Source: Sporosarcina sp. FSL K6-2383 (GTDB taxonomy: Bacteria; Bacillota; Bacilli; Bacillales_A; Planococcaceae). From it: 64,000 nt of DNA. Under the pieces are notes generated by a model. That model was given only the letters and a program-made list of their open reading frames with translations. It had not been told where the DNA came from and searched no databases. Both the position numbers and the translations under genes were made by a program. This document shows positions 29,195-38,585 of the stretch, piece after piece. Numbering within the stretch: the stretch's first letter is position 1; each line of letters starts with the position of its first letter. Where the stretch lies: positions 1,093,501-1,157,500 of the forward strand of contig NZ_CP152017.1 of NCBI RefSeq assembly GCF_038618305.1, read 5' to 3'.

Positions 29195-30340
29195 ATGAAA
29201 ATCGGTATTGTCGGCAATTATGGGAATGATAATAACGGAGATGAAGCGATTTTGCTAAGTATCGTTAAGCAGGTCACATCGACGTTCAATATAAGTAGTG
29301 AACAGCTCACTGTCTTTAGTAATAATCCTGAGCAAACGGCAAAACGCTATGGAGTCAGTAGTTTTCCTCTTTATTATAAAAATGGTAATGCGGTTAAAAC
29401 ATTTTTCAAAACGTACCGTCTCAATAAGGAAATCGTGAAGACATTCGATTTACTAATTATTGGCGGCGGTGGTATTTTAATGGACTTGTATCGAAGGGAA
29501 GCTCCGTTGTACGGTTCGTATGCCATGATGGCTAAAAATTCGAATACGCCTTATGTCATTTATGGGTGTGGAGCAGGGCCGCTATTATCTGGGTTGGGCA
29601 AATGGTTCATCCGTTATATGTGTAAGCACGCGGAAAGTATTTCGGTGCGTGATCCTGAATCGGCAGACTTGTTGCAAGCGATTGGTGTGAAGGAGCAAGT
29701 GCAGATCATTGGGGATCCGGCATTTTCACTACGGAAAGTCGTGCAGGACAAAGCAGCTGCTCCGACGAAAATTGGAATTACAGCCGTTCCTTATTATAAT
29801 GCAGGCTATTGGCCAGAAGGAAATGCTACGATCTATAACGATTACGTTGAAGGTATGGCAAAAAACTTGGACAAGCTTGCGGCGCAACATGATGTCGAAC
29901 TGACATTTTTTGCGACAAAGTTTCCTCAAGATGCAGATGTGACAAAGGATATTGTGAAAAAAATGATCTACCAAGATAAGACAACAATAATTGACGATAA
30001 TCTCCTACCGAATATGATTCTTGATATAACGGCACAGCAAGATGTGGTAATCGGCACCAGGTTACATTCACTAATCTTGGCAACCTGTACGGAAACGCCA
30101 ATTATGGCGATTTCGTATCATCATAAAGTGAGTGACTTCATGAAGCTTGCGAATTTAGAAAAGTATGCATTCCCTATTGGAGATATCCATCATCACCCTA
30201 CGTTATTCCTGGATGCGTTCAGCGAAATGAAACAAAATTGGCAAGCTACGATTTCAGATACGAAAAGCCTATCTAGTCAGCTATATGAGGAGTCCATGAA
30301 GGGAACAAAACAGTTTGTAGATGCAATTAAACATAAATAA
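29195..30340 (+). CDS. csaB: Polysaccharide pyruvyl transferase (CsaB-like)
   Basis: 381 residues from the ATG at 29195, which follows AAAGGAAG; upstream in-frame ATGs fall in the preceding terminator and promoter. Family signatures are the N-terminal KIGIVGNYGNDNNGDEAIL, the middle TPYVIYGCGAGPL and the C-terminal GTRLHSLILATCTETPIMAISYHHKV. In B. anthracis CsaB adds the pyruvyl ketal to the secondary cell wall polymer that SLH repeats recognise. Six SLH proteins are encoded in this window, one just upstream. A role in making their anchor is therefore well supported by family and context, though spore or exopolysaccharide pyruvylation remains possible. Confidence 0.85.
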   Translation: MKIGIVGNYGNDNNGDEAILLSIVKQVTSTFNISSEQLTVFSNNPEQTAKRYGVSSFPLYYKNGNAVKTFFKTYRLNKEIVKTFDLLIIGGGGILMDLYRREAPLYGSYAMMAKNSNTPYVIYGCGAGPLLSGLGKWFIRYMCKHAESISVRDPESADLLQAIGVKEQVQIIGDPAFSLRKVVQDKAAAPTKIGITAVPYYNAGYWPEGNATIYNDYVEGMAKNLDKLAAQHDVELTFFATKFPQDADVTKDIVKKMIYQDKTTIIDDNLLPNMILDITAQQDVVIGTRLHSLILATCTETPIMAISYHHKVSDFMKLANLEKYAFPIGDIHHHPTLFLDAFSEMKQNWQATISDTKSLSSQLYEESMKGTKQFVDAIKHK

Positions 30341-30347
30341 TGATAAA

Positions 30348-30385
30348 AAATCCGTCAAAGTGAACGCCACTTTGACGGATTTTTT
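30348..30385 (+). terminator. Rho-independent terminator after csaB
   Basis: AAATCCGTCAAAGTG and CACTTTGACGGATTT form a 15-bp stem with a 5-base loop and a T-run. The rest of 30386-30521 shows no gene. Confidence 0.92.
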
Positions 30386-30521
30386 ATAGAATAGAAGTAT
30401 TTGTTAGGTGCGAAAGATCCACTCTACTGTACTTATGGGGAGCATTTGAAGGACTTAGAAGGAGGCGTTTCTTGAACTGATAGGGCAGTATTTTGAAATC
30501 TATTGTATATGTGAAGAGCTA

Positions 30522-30551
30522 TTGACAAATAAATATCTTTGTTGTTATAGT
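30522..30551 (+). promoter_or_regulatory. SigA-type promoter of the ribose operon
   Basis: The -35 is a perfect TTGACA (30522-30527), the spacer is 18 bases and the -10 is TATAGT (30546-30551). The operator follows directly. Confidence 0.85.
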
Positions 30552-30552
30552 A

Positions 30553-30570
30553 TGTGTAACCGGTTACACA
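30553..30570. promoter_or_regulatory. RbsR operator (perfect 18-bp palindrome)
   Basis: TGTGTAACCGGTTACACA is a perfect palindrome with the central CG of LacI-family operators. It starts two bases after the -10 and so covers the transcription start. The gene it precedes encodes the LacI-family repressor, so autoregulation and ribose control of the whole operon are expected. Confidence 0.85.
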
Positions 30571-30592
30571 TCGGATTGAAAGGGTGTACTAG

Positions 30593-31576
30593 TTGGCGAA
30601 TATTCGAGATGTAGCGAAGAAGGCGGGCGTATCTGTCGCGACGATTTCGCGTTATTTGAACAAAAAAGGTTATGTCAGTAAAGAGGCCAAAGAAGTCATT
30701 GAGCAAGCTATTAAGGATTTAGATTATAAACCAAATCAAGTGGCGCGGTCTTTGAGCACGAAGCAAACGAAGTTCATTGGCTTAATTGTGCCTGATATTA
30801 TGAATCCGTTCTTCCCGGAGCTTGCCCGTGCAGTAGAAGATGTGGCATTGATGTATGGCTATACAGTTATACTGTGCAATTCCGATAGAAAGGCCGAAAA
30901 AGAAATTCATTATATTGAAACATTGAAGCAGAAATATGTGGCGGGTTTTATTGTCACGACCAACCAATTGCATGCGAGCCACTATCAGAACTTGGAGCTA
31001 CCGATTGTTGCATTGGACCGTACGATTCATGCAGCTATTCCTACAGTGTCATCGAATAATAAAGAAGGTGCACAAATGGGAACAACCTATTTGCTGGAAC
31101 AGGGTTGTCGAAATATCGTTTGTTTGCGCGGACCCGAAGGACTTGGACCGGCAGATGATCGGCTAGCTGGCTTTCTAGAGGCAGTTAAAGAGAAAAATAT
31201 AACAACTCATATTATAGAATGTCCTTTCCATTTTGAGCAGTCGGAAAAGATTGCTCAAAAGTTTCTGTCAGATATACAAGGGATTGATGGTATTTTTGCA
31301 AGTAGTGATGTGTCGGCAGCAGGTGTATTGAAGGCGGCGCATACATTAGGAATGAAGGTGCCTGATGATTTGCAAATTGTCGGTTTTGATGGTATTACAC
31401 TTGGCGGTATGTTGACGCCGGGGTTAACGACAGTAGCGCAGGATATTTATAAGATGGGTACACTTGCGACACGGATGCTTATTAAGTCAATAGAAGGTCT
31501 TGAGCTGGAGCATAAAGAAATTCAAGTGCCAGTTAGACTGGTTATTCGCGGGACAACGAGGAGTGAAGAAGGATGA
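30593..31576 (+). CDS. rbsR: LacI-family transcriptional repressor of ribose genes
   Basis: 327 residues from a TTG start preceded by AAAGGG. The N-terminal helix-turn-helix is NIRDVAKKAGVSVATISRYLN (about residues 3-23), and the hinge KPNQVARSLSTKQTK is followed by a periplasmic-binding-like sensor domain. It is the first gene of the rbs operon and its stop overlaps the rbsK start by 4 bases. It should bind the palindrome at 30553 and release it on ribose or a derivative. Confidence 0.92.
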   Translation: MANIRDVAKKAGVSVATISRYLNKKGYVSKEAKEVIEQAIKDLDYKPNQVARSLSTKQTKFIGLIVPDIMNPFFPELARAVEDVALMYGYTVILCNSDRKAEKEIHYIETLKQKYVAGFIVTTNQLHASHYQNLELPIVALDRTIHAAIPTVSSNNKEGAQMGTTYLLEQGCRNIVCLRGPEGLGPADDRLAGFLEAVKEKNITTHIIECPFHFEQSEKIAQKFLSDIQGIDGIFASSDVSAAGVLKAAHTLGMKVPDDLQIVGFDGITLGGMLTPGLTTVAQDIYKMGTLATRMLIKSIEGLELEHKEIQVPVRLVIRGTTRSEEG

Positions 31577-32457
31577 TTACAGTTATTGGTAGCATCAATA
31601 TGGACTTAGTTGTCCAGACGGATGATTTTCCAAAACAAGGTGAAACGGTTTTAGGTCAATTATTTACGACTGTACCGGGCGGCAAAGGTGCTAATCAGGC
31701 AGTAGCTGCGGCCCGTCTTGGTGGGCAAGTGCAAATGGTAGCGAGTGTGGGCAATGATAGTTTTGGCTTGGAGCTCCTTGAAAATCTACAAGCAAACGCT
31801 GTCGACATTTCAGGAGTTCGACAAAGTTCAGAAGTAGCTTCTGGCATTGCGAATATTTTACTGTCAGATGGAGATAACCGCATCATCGTCGTATCGGGTG
31901 CTAATTTTGAAGTAACACCTTCTTATATCGATGAAATGCAAGAAAGTATACGTAAAAGTAAGCTAGTAATCTTACAACTAGAAATTCCGATTCCAACGAT
32001 TTTACACACGTTGGAACTATGCTCAACTTTAAACATTCCCGTGTTGTTAAATCCAGCACCCGCGGGTGGCTACGATAAAAAATTCATGCGTTATACAACG
32101 TATTTGACACCCAATGAAACAGAATGTGAGCAGATTTTTGGGATGGATATGGAATCGGCGTTAGAAAGCCATCCGAATAAATTGATCGTGACACTAGGCA
32201 GTGCAGGCGCCCGTTATTATGATGGTGATCGACACATCATTGTTGAAGGATTTAAGACGGAGGTTGTCGATACGACAGGAGCGGGCGATACATTTAACGG
32301 TGCATTTGCCTTTGCGATTGTTGAAGGCTATGCATTGAAGGAAGCGGTTCAATTTGCGAATGCAGCTGCATCATTATCTGTTGAAAAATTCGGGGCGCAA
32401 GGCGGTATGCCAACACGTACAGATGTGGAAGCCAGACTTGGAAGTGACCAACGATGA
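31573..32457 (+). CDS. rbsK: Ribokinase
   Basis: 294 residues, a PfkB-family sugar kinase that phosphorylates ribose to ribose-5-phosphate. Both family signatures are present: PGGKGANQAVAAARLGG (about residue 37) and the C-terminal DTTGAGDTFNGAFA with the catalytic Asp. It overlaps rbsR and rbsD by 4 bases each (ATGA), so translation is coupled. Confidence 0.96.
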   Translation: MITVIGSINMDLVVQTDDFPKQGETVLGQLFTTVPGGKGANQAVAAARLGGQVQMVASVGNDSFGLELLENLQANAVDISGVRQSSEVASGIANILLSDGDNRIIVVSGANFEVTPSYIDEMQESIRKSKLVILQLEIPIPTILHTLELCSTLNIPVLLNPAPAGGYDKKFMRYTTYLTPNETECEQIFGMDMESALESHPNKLIVTLGSAGARYYDGDRHIIVEGFKTEVVDTTGAGDTFNGAFAFAIVEGYALKEAVQFANAAASLSVEKFGAQGGMPTRTDVEARLGSDQR

Positions 32458-32843
32458 AAAAACAAGGGATTTTGAACCGCGAACTGGCAGCGGCTTTTGC
32501 CAAGCTGGGTCATACAGATCAGATCACCATTGCAGATTGCGGATTACCTATTCCGGATGGTGTTCGTTGTATAGATCTGTCTTATATCATTGGCAAGCCA
32601 TCTTTCATTGAAATCCTAGAAGCTGTTTTGGATGATGTTGAAGTAGAATATGCTTTTATTGCAAGTGAAATGGTGAGTGCGAATGCGGAGATCTTTAACA
32701 AAGTACATCATAAGATTCCACAAATCGCTGAATTGCCACATGAAGACTTTAAGCAACTAACAAGGAGTTCAAAAGTCATTATCCGTACAGGCGAGGCAAC
32801 ACCTTACGCGAATATTATTTTGCAGTCTGGCGTTATATTTTAA
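32454..32843 (+). CDS. rbsD: D-ribose pyranase
   Basis: 129 residues, full length. RbsD converts beta-ribopyranose to the furanose form used by ribokinase. The N-terminal MKKQGILNRELAAAFAKLGH and the ADCGLPIP motif are characteristic, as is the C-terminal RTGEATPYANIILQSGV. Confidence 0.96.
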   Translation: MKKQGILNRELAAAFAKLGHTDQITIADCGLPIPDGVRCIDLSYIIGKPSFIEILEAVLDDVEVEYAFIASEMVSANAEIFNKVHHKIPQIAELPHEDFKQLTRSSKVIIRTGEATPYANIILQSGVIF

Positions 32844-32864
32844 ACGGAAGGTGGGTGAACAAAC

Positions 32865-34361
32865 ATGATTGAAATGACCGGAATTTCAAAGGCTTTTGAT
32901 GGCAATAAAGTCCTGAATAATGTTGAGTTTTCTATAAAAAAAGGTGAAATTCACGCACTCATGGGTGAAAATGGTGCTGGGAAATCGACGTTGATGAAAA
33001 TCTTGACTGGTATTTATGCGCGAGACGCAGGTGAAGTAAAGGTAAAGGGCAAGCTGGTCGATTTTAAAAATCCAAAGGAAGCAGAACGTGCTGGGATTGC
33101 GGTTATTCACCAAGAGCTTAATATTTTACCGGATTTGACTGTGACGGAAAACCTGTTCCTTGGTAATGAAAAGACGTTCGGGAAAAGTGGGATTTTAAAG
33201 ACGGGGAAAATGAATCGAGAAGCCAAAAAGGTTTTATTGGAGCTTGGATTGGATGTCGATGTGAAATCGGTTGCTCGCGATCTTTCAGTTGGAAAGCAGC
33301 AAATCATTGAAATTGCGAAAGCGATGTCATCCAATGCAGAAGTGATTATTATGGATGAGCCGACAGCGGCACTCACTGATCGAGAAATTGAGTCACTGTT
33401 TGAAACGATTAAAGCATTACAGGAAACGGGCGTTTCTTTCGTTTATATTTCACATCGTATGGAAGAAATTTTTGCGATTTGTGATCGAATTACTATTTTA
33501 CGGGATGGCAATTATGTCGGCGTTAAAGAGATTAAAGAAACATCCTTCGATGAAATCGTACAGATGATGGTTGGGCGAGAGCTCGGGGAACGTTTCCCGG
33601 AACGTCATGCAGAAATTGGCGACGTGAAATTGACTGCTGACGGATTGACGCGAAATGGGCATTTCGAAAATATATCCTTTGAGCTGCGAAAAGGCGAGGT
33701 TCTTGGCATCGCAGGTTTGATGGGGGCAGGAAGAACTGAGGTTGCACAGGCACTGTTTGGCTATCGGAAATTGCATAAAGGTGACCTGTTACTCGACGGG
33801 AAGCCTGTTAAAATTACGAATCCTCTGCAAGCTAAAAAACTGAGCTTCGGTTATGTCACAGAAGACCGGAAATCGGAAGGACTAATCGTAGAGTTCTCGG
33901 TAAAAGACAATTTAAGCTTACCGAATTTTAATAAAATCGCCAGTAACGGCATCATTAAGACGAAGGAAGAACAAAGCTTATACGACAGTATGGTAGAACG
34001 ATTAGGTATCCGAACTTCGGGTCCACATCAATTGGCAAAATCACTGAGTGGTGGAAACCAGCAAAAGGTTGTTATTGCTAAATGGCTCGGTATTGAGCCT
34101 GATGTTTTAATACTGGACGAGCCAACGCGTGGTGTTGATGTTGGAGCGAAAAAAGAAATTTATACGATTATCAATGAGCTTGCTGAAAGAGGTGTCGCGA
34201 TTTTGATGATTTCATCGGAATTACCTGAAATTATTGGGATGACTGACCGCGTGCTTGTCATGCATGAAGGGACTGTCACGGCAGAACTACAGCGAGAGGA
34301 TATGACGCAAGAACGAATTATGCATTACGCTACGGGAGGTGACAAAGTTGCTCAAATCTAA
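32865..34361 (+). CDS. rbsA: Ribose ABC transporter ATP-binding protein (double ATPase)
   Basis: 498 residues with two ABC domains. The first has Walker [10 protein letters not shown], signature [15 protein letters not shown] and Walker [14 protein letters not shown]. The second has a degenerate Walker A (GLMGAGRTE), signature [15 protein letters not shown] and [15 protein letters not shown]. This asymmetry is normal in RbsA/MglA proteins. The RBS is GGAAGGTGG. The 3' end overlaps rbsC by 14 bases. Confidence 0.96.
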   Translation: MIEMTGISKAFDGNKVLNNVEFSIKKGEIHALMGENGAGKSTLMKILTGIYARDAGEVKVKGKLVDFKNPKEAERAGIAVIHQELNILPDLTVTENLFLGNEKTFGKSGILKTGKMNREAKKVLLELGLDVDVKSVARDLSVGKQQIIEIAKAMSSNAEVIIMDEPTAALTDREIESLFETIKALQETGVSFVYISHRMEEIFAICDRITILRDGNYVGVKEIKETSFDEIVQMMVGRELGERFPERHAEIGDVKLTADGLTRNGHFENISFELRKGEVLGIAGLMGAGRTEVAQALFGYRKLHKGDLLLDGKPVKITNPLQAKKLSFGYVTEDRKSEGLIVEFSVKDNLSLPNFNKIASNGIIKTKEEQSLYDSMVERLGIRTSGPHQLAKSLSGGNQQKVVIAKWLGIEPDVLILDEPTRGVDVGAKKEIYTIINELAERGVAILMISSELPEIIGMTDRVLVMHEGTVTAELQREDMTQERIMHYATGGDKVAQI

Positions 34362-35289
34362 TTCACAATCGGTACTTCAAAAAATTGGTCCGTTTATTGG
34401 GCTACTATTAATTGTTGTAATCATTACGATCATGAGTCCAAATTTCTTAACTTTAAACAATTTACTCAACGTTTTAAGACAGGTGTCTATTAACGCATTA
34501 ATTGCATTTGGGATGACATTTGTTATTTTAACAGGTGGTATTGATTTATCGGTCGGTTCTATATTAGCGTTGACCGGTGCGGTGACTGCCGGTATGATGG
34601 CTAGCGGCGTAGATCCTGTACTAGCGATGTTCCTCGGTTTACTGCTAGGAGCAGTTCTTGGTGCCATCAACGGCGTCATTATTGCGAAAGGAAAAGTTGC
34701 TCCTTTCATCGCAACGCTTGCAACGATGACGATTTTCCGTGGGCTAACGTTGGTCTACACGGAAGGACGACCAATTTCTGGACTTGGTGATTCACAAGCA
34801 TTTCAATTGCTAGGAAAAGGTTACTTCTTCGGGATTCCTGTACCAGTTATTACGATGGCTATCACGTTTGGTGTGTTGTACTTCATTTTGAAGAAGACGA
34901 CGTTTGGTCGTCGGGTTTATGCAGTCGGGGGCAATGAAGAAGCATCTCGTCTATCAGGGATTAGTGTAGATCGGATTAAGATTTACGTCTACTCGTTAAC
35001 GGGAGCATTGGCTGCGCTTGCCGCATTGATATTGACATCACGGCTCAATTCAGCTCAACCTACAGCGGGCAGCATGTTTGAACTCGATGCGATTGCCGCG
35101 GTTGTGCTCGGTGGAACAAGTTTGACGGGTGGACGCGGTTGGATCGTCGGGACGTTAATCGGCGCGCTCATTATTGGTGTCTTGAATAATGGTTTGAATT
35201 TGATTGGTGTATCCTCCTTCTTCCAGCAAGTGGTGAAGGGTGCAGTTATATTAGTTGCAGTACTATTAGATCGTAAAAAAACAGCATAA
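34348..35289 (+). CDS. rbsC: Ribose ABC transporter permease
   Basis: 313 residues from the TTG at 34348, which has GGGAGGTG six bases upstream. An earlier in-frame GTG at 34339 lies inside that Shine-Dalgarno sequence and is unlikely. The protein has about nine or ten membrane segments, with the family motifs [19 protein letters not shown] and [14 protein letters not shown] and the C-terminal [12 protein letters not shown]. It is the membrane channel for ribose. Confidence 0.95.
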   Translation: MLKSNSQSVLQKIGPFIGLLLIVVIITIMSPNFLTLNNLLNVLRQVSINALIAFGMTFVILTGGIDLSVGSILALTGAVTAGMMASGVDPVLAMFLGLLLGAVLGAINGVIIAKGKVAPFIATLATMTIFRGLTLVYTEGRPISGLGDSQAFQLLGKGYFFGIPVPVITMAITFGVLYFILKKTTFGRRVYAVGGNEEASRLSGISVDRIKIYVYSLTGALAALAALILTSRLNSAQPTAGSMFELDAIAAVVLGGTSLTGGRGWIVGTLIGALIIGVLNNGLNLIGVSSFFQQVVKGAVILVAVLLDRKKTA

Positions 35290-35302
35290 GGAGATGGGGA
35301 AA

Positions 35303-36220
35303 ATGAAGAAAATTCATGTAGCGTTTTTGATGGCGATTATGCTTGTCTTGGCGGCATGTTCGACGGAAGCACCAGGTGCTAAAAAAGAGTCAGAATCAAT
35401 AGGTGGAGAGGGAGACTTGAAAATTGGTTTCTCTATTTCAACATTGAATAATCCATTTTTCGTGACGTTGAGTGAAGGAGCACAAGCACAAGCAGATGAA
35501 ATGGGTGCGGAACTCATCGTGATTGATGCACAAGACGATGCTGCTAAACAAGCGAGTGATGTGGAAGACTTAATTCAACAAGGTGTTGATTTGATTTTGA
35601 TCAACCCAACGGATTCGGAAGCAGTTGTAGCGACTGTTCAATCAGCTAATGATGCAGGGATTCCAGTTATTACAGTTGACCGCAGTTCTGAAGGTGGAGA
35701 AGTGGTTTCTCACATTGCTTCGGATAACAAAGCTGGTGGGGAATTAGCAGGACAGTATATGCTTGAGTTACTTGGTGAAGGCGCGAAAGTGGCTGAGTTA
35801 GAAGGTATCGCGGGTTCTTCAGCAGCACGTGACCGTGGGGCTGGCTTCAATGAAATTGCGGCAGGTAAATTGGATGTTGTTGCTAAACAAACAGCGAACT
35901 TTAACCGTGCAGAGGGCTTAACAGTTATGGAAAATATTTTACAAGCAAATCCTGATATTGTAGGCGTTTTCGCTCATAATGATGAGATGGCACTTGGAGC
36001 ACTGGAAGCAATTGATGCTGCAGGTAAGGATATTAAAGTGGTTGGTTTTGACGCAACAGATGACGCAGTGAAATCTGTCGAAGAAGGCAAGTTGGCTGGA
36101 ACTGTTGCTCAAAAACCAGAACAGATTGGTAAGAAAGCAGTAGAGGCAGCTGTACAATCACTTAAAGGTGAAACAGTAGAAGCATCAATTCCAGTTGAAT
36201 TAGAATTAATTAAGAAATAA
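35303..36220 (+). CDS. rbsB: Ribose-binding lipoprotein
   Basis: 305 residues from the ATG at 35303. The ATG at 35294 directly abuts the RBS AAGGAG and is too close. Signal peptide with lipobox LAAC (Cys19), then a type I periplasmic-binding fold (GFSISTLNNPFFVTL, NPTDSEAV, VTVDRSS, FAHNDEMALGA). It captures ribose outside the membrane for RbsAC. It is the last gene of the operon. Confidence 0.95.
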   Translation: MKKIHVAFLMAIMLVLAACSTEAPGAKKESESIGGEGDLKIGFSISTLNNPFFVTLSEGAQAQADEMGAELIVIDAQDDAAKQASDVEDLIQQGVDLILINPTDSEAVVATVQSANDAGIPVITVDRSSEGGEVVSHIASDNKAGGELAGQYMLELLGEGAKVAELEGIAGSSAARDRGAGFNEIAAGKLDVVAKQTANFNRAEGLTVMENILQANPDIVGVFAHNDEMALGALEAIDAAGKDIKVVGFDATDDAVKSVEEGKLAGTVAQKPEQIGKKAVEAAVQSLKGETVEASIPVELELIKK

Positions 36221-36231
36221 TTGACTGAAAA

Positions 36232-36274
36232 ACAAGCCGTTAGGGGATTTTCCTAGCGGCTTGTTTTTTTTTTG
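36232..36274 (+). terminator. Rho-independent terminator of the rbs operon
   Basis: ACAAGCCGTTAGG pairs with CCTAGCGGCTTGT, followed by a long T-run. The stop of the convergent LytTR gene is only 8 bases beyond the T-run. Confidence 0.92.
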
Positions 36275-36281
36275 TGCTTCA

Positions 36282-36953
36282 TCAAAATCCAAGTACTTTT
36301 CGCACTTCATTGATATACGTCTGGCTGACAGGTAATTCAGTGCCATCTTTTAGAATGAGTATGAGATTTGAAGAGAAATCTCTGCTGATACGATGAATAG
36401 AGGGAATGTTGACGATATAGGAACGGTGAATGCGCAAAAACGTATTCGGCAAACGTAAGTGCAAATCCTTTAATGTATGACTCGTGTTAAAGCGCTCATT
36501 TTCAGCATAAAACCATGTTTTCTTCTGCAAGCTTTCTATATGCGTAATCTGTTCAACAGGTAGTAGACTCCAGTCATCCTGTTGCTTACCGGTAAGAAAG
36601 CGGAAGGGTTCGTGCTTTAGCACATGATAATTGGGAGGGAGGATAACGACCAACGCCCCGGGTTCACCGTTAAGATGAATCGGATACCCGATGCCATAAT
36701 AGGACACGCCAAACAATGAATTATCCATAATCGTATCAACTTTACGCTGTTCCATAATGACTCGATCTGCAATGCTCCCAGGTCTAATCACTTGCCCTTC
36801 TTTTAATCGGATGTCGTGCAATCCAGCAGCGTAATAGACATAATGCTCGCCAATAGCAATGGCAATAGCCGCATCCTTCGGTATCCAATCCTCCATTATC
36901 ATAGCGTATTGCAGTAAAACCTCTTTCGAAACTGCCGTTCTCCCCATGGTCAT
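36282..36953 (-). CDS. LytTR-domain transcriptional regulator divergent from aceA
   Basis: 223 residues. The C-terminal 100 residues are a LytTR DNA-binding domain (KTWFYAENERFNTSHTLKDLHLRLPNTFLRIHRSYIVNIPSIHRI...LPVSQTY). The N-terminal part (about 1-125) is not a receiver: there is no phospho-Asp pocket. It contains AIAIAIGEHYVYYAAG and a later GEPGALVVILP and may be a small-molecule sensor. The start has an RBS (GAAGGGGGA). It is divergently placed against the isocitrate lyase gene with about 205 bases between, so it is a candidate regulator of the glyoxylate shunt. That link is inference from position. Confidence 0.8.
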   Translation of the reverse strand: MTMGRTAVSKEVLLQYAMIMEDWIPKDAAIAIAIGEHYVYYAAGLHDIRLKEGQVIRPGSIADRVIMEQRKVDTIMDNSLFGVSYYGIGYPIHLNGEPGALVVILPPNYHVLKHEPFRFLTGKQQDDWSLLPVEQITHIESLQKKTWFYAENERFNTSHTLKDLHLRLPNTFLRIHRSYIVNIPSIHRISRDFSSNLILILKDGTELPVSQTYINEVRKVLGF

Positions 36954-37038
36954 ACTCGTTTCCCCCTTCGATTCTATTAGTCGTCTTTTGAATAAACCAT
37001 TTCATCCCTCAAAAACATTGTTTTGTCCAAATGTACAG

Positions 37039-37128
37039 ACAGTTTTAATTTTCTGTTATATATTACTATATAACAAATTCATCTGTTATGAAACAGTTCG
37101 AAAGCATTAATTTTCCGAAACAGTTGAC
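37039..37128 (+). promoter_or_regulatory. Candidate regulator sites upstream of aceA
   Basis: ACAGTT occurs at 37039, 37093 and 37120, spaced 54 and 27 bases; the last two extend to the direct repeat GAAACAGTT. The copies lie between the divergent LytTR gene and aceA. LytTR proteins bind direct repeats, though usually about 21-22 bases apart, so the link is tentative. Confidence 0.4.
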
Positions 37129-37158
37129 GTTAAAAAATGGGAAGGTGTGTGGGGAAAT

Positions 37159-38439
37159 ATGACTAGACAACAACAGATTGCACAATTGGAGAAAAGCTGG
37201 GCGGAGGATAGCCGTTGGAAGGGGATTGAGCGCGCTTATTCTGCGGAGGATGTTGTGAGGCTTCGTGGATCTATTCTTATTGAACAAACGCTAGCTACAA
37301 AAGGGGCGGAGCGTTTATGGAAATCACTTCATGAAGAAGACTTCATAAATGCACTTGGAGCGTTGACAGGAAATCAGGCAGTGCAACAAGTGAAGGCTGG
37401 ACTACAAGCTATCTATTTAAGTGGTTGGCAAGTGGCGGCAGATGCGAATCTTTCAGGTCAAATGTATCCAGACCAAAGTTTATATCCAGCAAACAGTGTG
37501 CCATCAGTTGTTAAACGTATTAACCAAGCACTTCAACGGGCAGACCAAATTGACCATGCAGAGGGACGAGAAGATGGTTTTGACTGGTTTGCGCCGATTG
37601 TAGCAGATGCTGAGGCAGGATTTGGTGGACCTCTAAATGTTTTCGAATTAATGAAAGGCATGATTGAAGCAGGTGCGGCGGGCGTTCACTTGGAGGACCA
37701 ACTAGCATCTGAAAAGAAATGTGGGCATTTAGGCGGTAAAGTATTGTTACCAACACAAAATGCCATTCGTAACTTGGTAGCTGCAAGACTTGCGGCTGAT
37801 GTACTTGGTGTACCAACTGTGTTGATCTCACGTACAGATGCAGATGCAGCCGATATGGTGACAAGTGATATTGACCCTGTGGATAAAGACTTCTTAACAG
37901 GAGAGCGTACACCTGAAGGATTTTACCGTACAAAACCAGGAATCGATCAAGCGATTGCACGTGGATTGGCTTATGCACCGTATGCAGATCTTGTATGGTG
38001 TGAAACATCTCATCCTTCATTGGAAGAAGCACAGCAATTTGCGGATGCTATCCATGCGAAGTTTCCGGGCAAGAAGCTGGCTTATAACTGTTCACCTTCC
38101 TTCAACTGGGAAGCGAATTTGGATCAAGAAACGATTGCGAAATACCAAGTGGAGCTCGGCAAAATGGGCTACAAATTCCAGTTCGTGACACTTGCAGGTT
38201 TCCACTCTTTGAACCACAGTATGTTCAATCTTGCGCATGACTATAAAGACAATGGCATGGCGGCGTATTCGAAACTGCAACAAGCTGAGTTTGCCAATGA
38301 AGACAAAGGCTACACAGCGACAAGACACCAACGCGAAGTAGGTACAGGGTACTTTGATGAAGTGTCACAAATCATTTCGGGCGGTACGTCTTCGACGACG
38401 GCAATGCAAGGTTCAACGGAAGTCGCGCAGTTTGTTTGA
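37159..38439 (+). CDS. aceA: Isocitrate lyase
   Basis: 426 residues from the ATG at 37159; an in-frame GTG 12 bases upstream lies in the Shine-Dalgarno region. It splits isocitrate into succinate and glyoxylate, the first step of the glyoxylate shunt. The catalytic motif KKCGHLGGK is intact, as are [26 protein letters not shown] and the C-terminal NCSPSFNW. aceB follows on the same strand. The pathway allows growth on acetate or fatty acids, which fits the acyl-CoA genes further on. Confidence 0.96.
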   Translation: MTRQQQIAQLEKSWAEDSRWKGIERAYSAEDVVRLRGSILIEQTLATKGAERLWKSLHEEDFINALGALTGNQAVQQVKAGLQAIYLSGWQVAADANLSGQMYPDQSLYPANSVPSVVKRINQALQRADQIDHAEGREDGFDWFAPIVADAEAGFGGPLNVFELMKGMIEAGAAGVHLEDQLASEKKCGHLGGKVLLPTQNAIRNLVAARLAADVLGVPTVLISRTDADAADMVTSDIDPVDKDFLTGERTPEGFYRTKPGIDQAIARGLAYAPYADLVWCETSHPSLEEAQQFADAIHAKFPGKKLAYNCSPSFNWEANLDQETIAKYQVELGKMGYKFQFVTLAGFHSLNHSMFNLAHDYKDNGMAAYSKLQQAEFANEDKGYTATRHQREVGTGYFDEVSQIISGGTSSTTAMQGSTEVAQFV

Positions 38440-38454
38440 TTTGAATAAATGAAT

Positions 38455-38550
38455 AACAGCGAAGGCGCCTTAAAAGGGGTCGCCGAAGCCATAAGACTGG
38501 CGGCGAAGCTGCTTGGCTTATGGTGAGAGGCATCCCCGAGCGCCGTAGCG
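38455..38550 (+). repeat. Structured intercistronic element between aceA and aceB
   Basis: A GC-rich stretch (GCGAAGGCGCC... to ...CGAGCGCCGTAGCGAG) contains a hairpin CCATAAG(38489-38495)/CTTATGG(38517-38523) with a GC-rich loop. It looks like a dispersed REP-like element inserted in the operon leader of aceB. No T-run follows, so it is probably not a terminator. Confidence 0.5.
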
Positions 38551-38585
38551 AGTTCAATGGAATTGAATCGAGGAGGGTGATCAAT

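Noticed and set aside
38520..38585. ATG start for malate synthase within the intercistronic hairpin
   Set aside because: No RBS, and it adds 22 residues translated from a repeat element; the conserved N-terminus and RBS point to CTG 38586.
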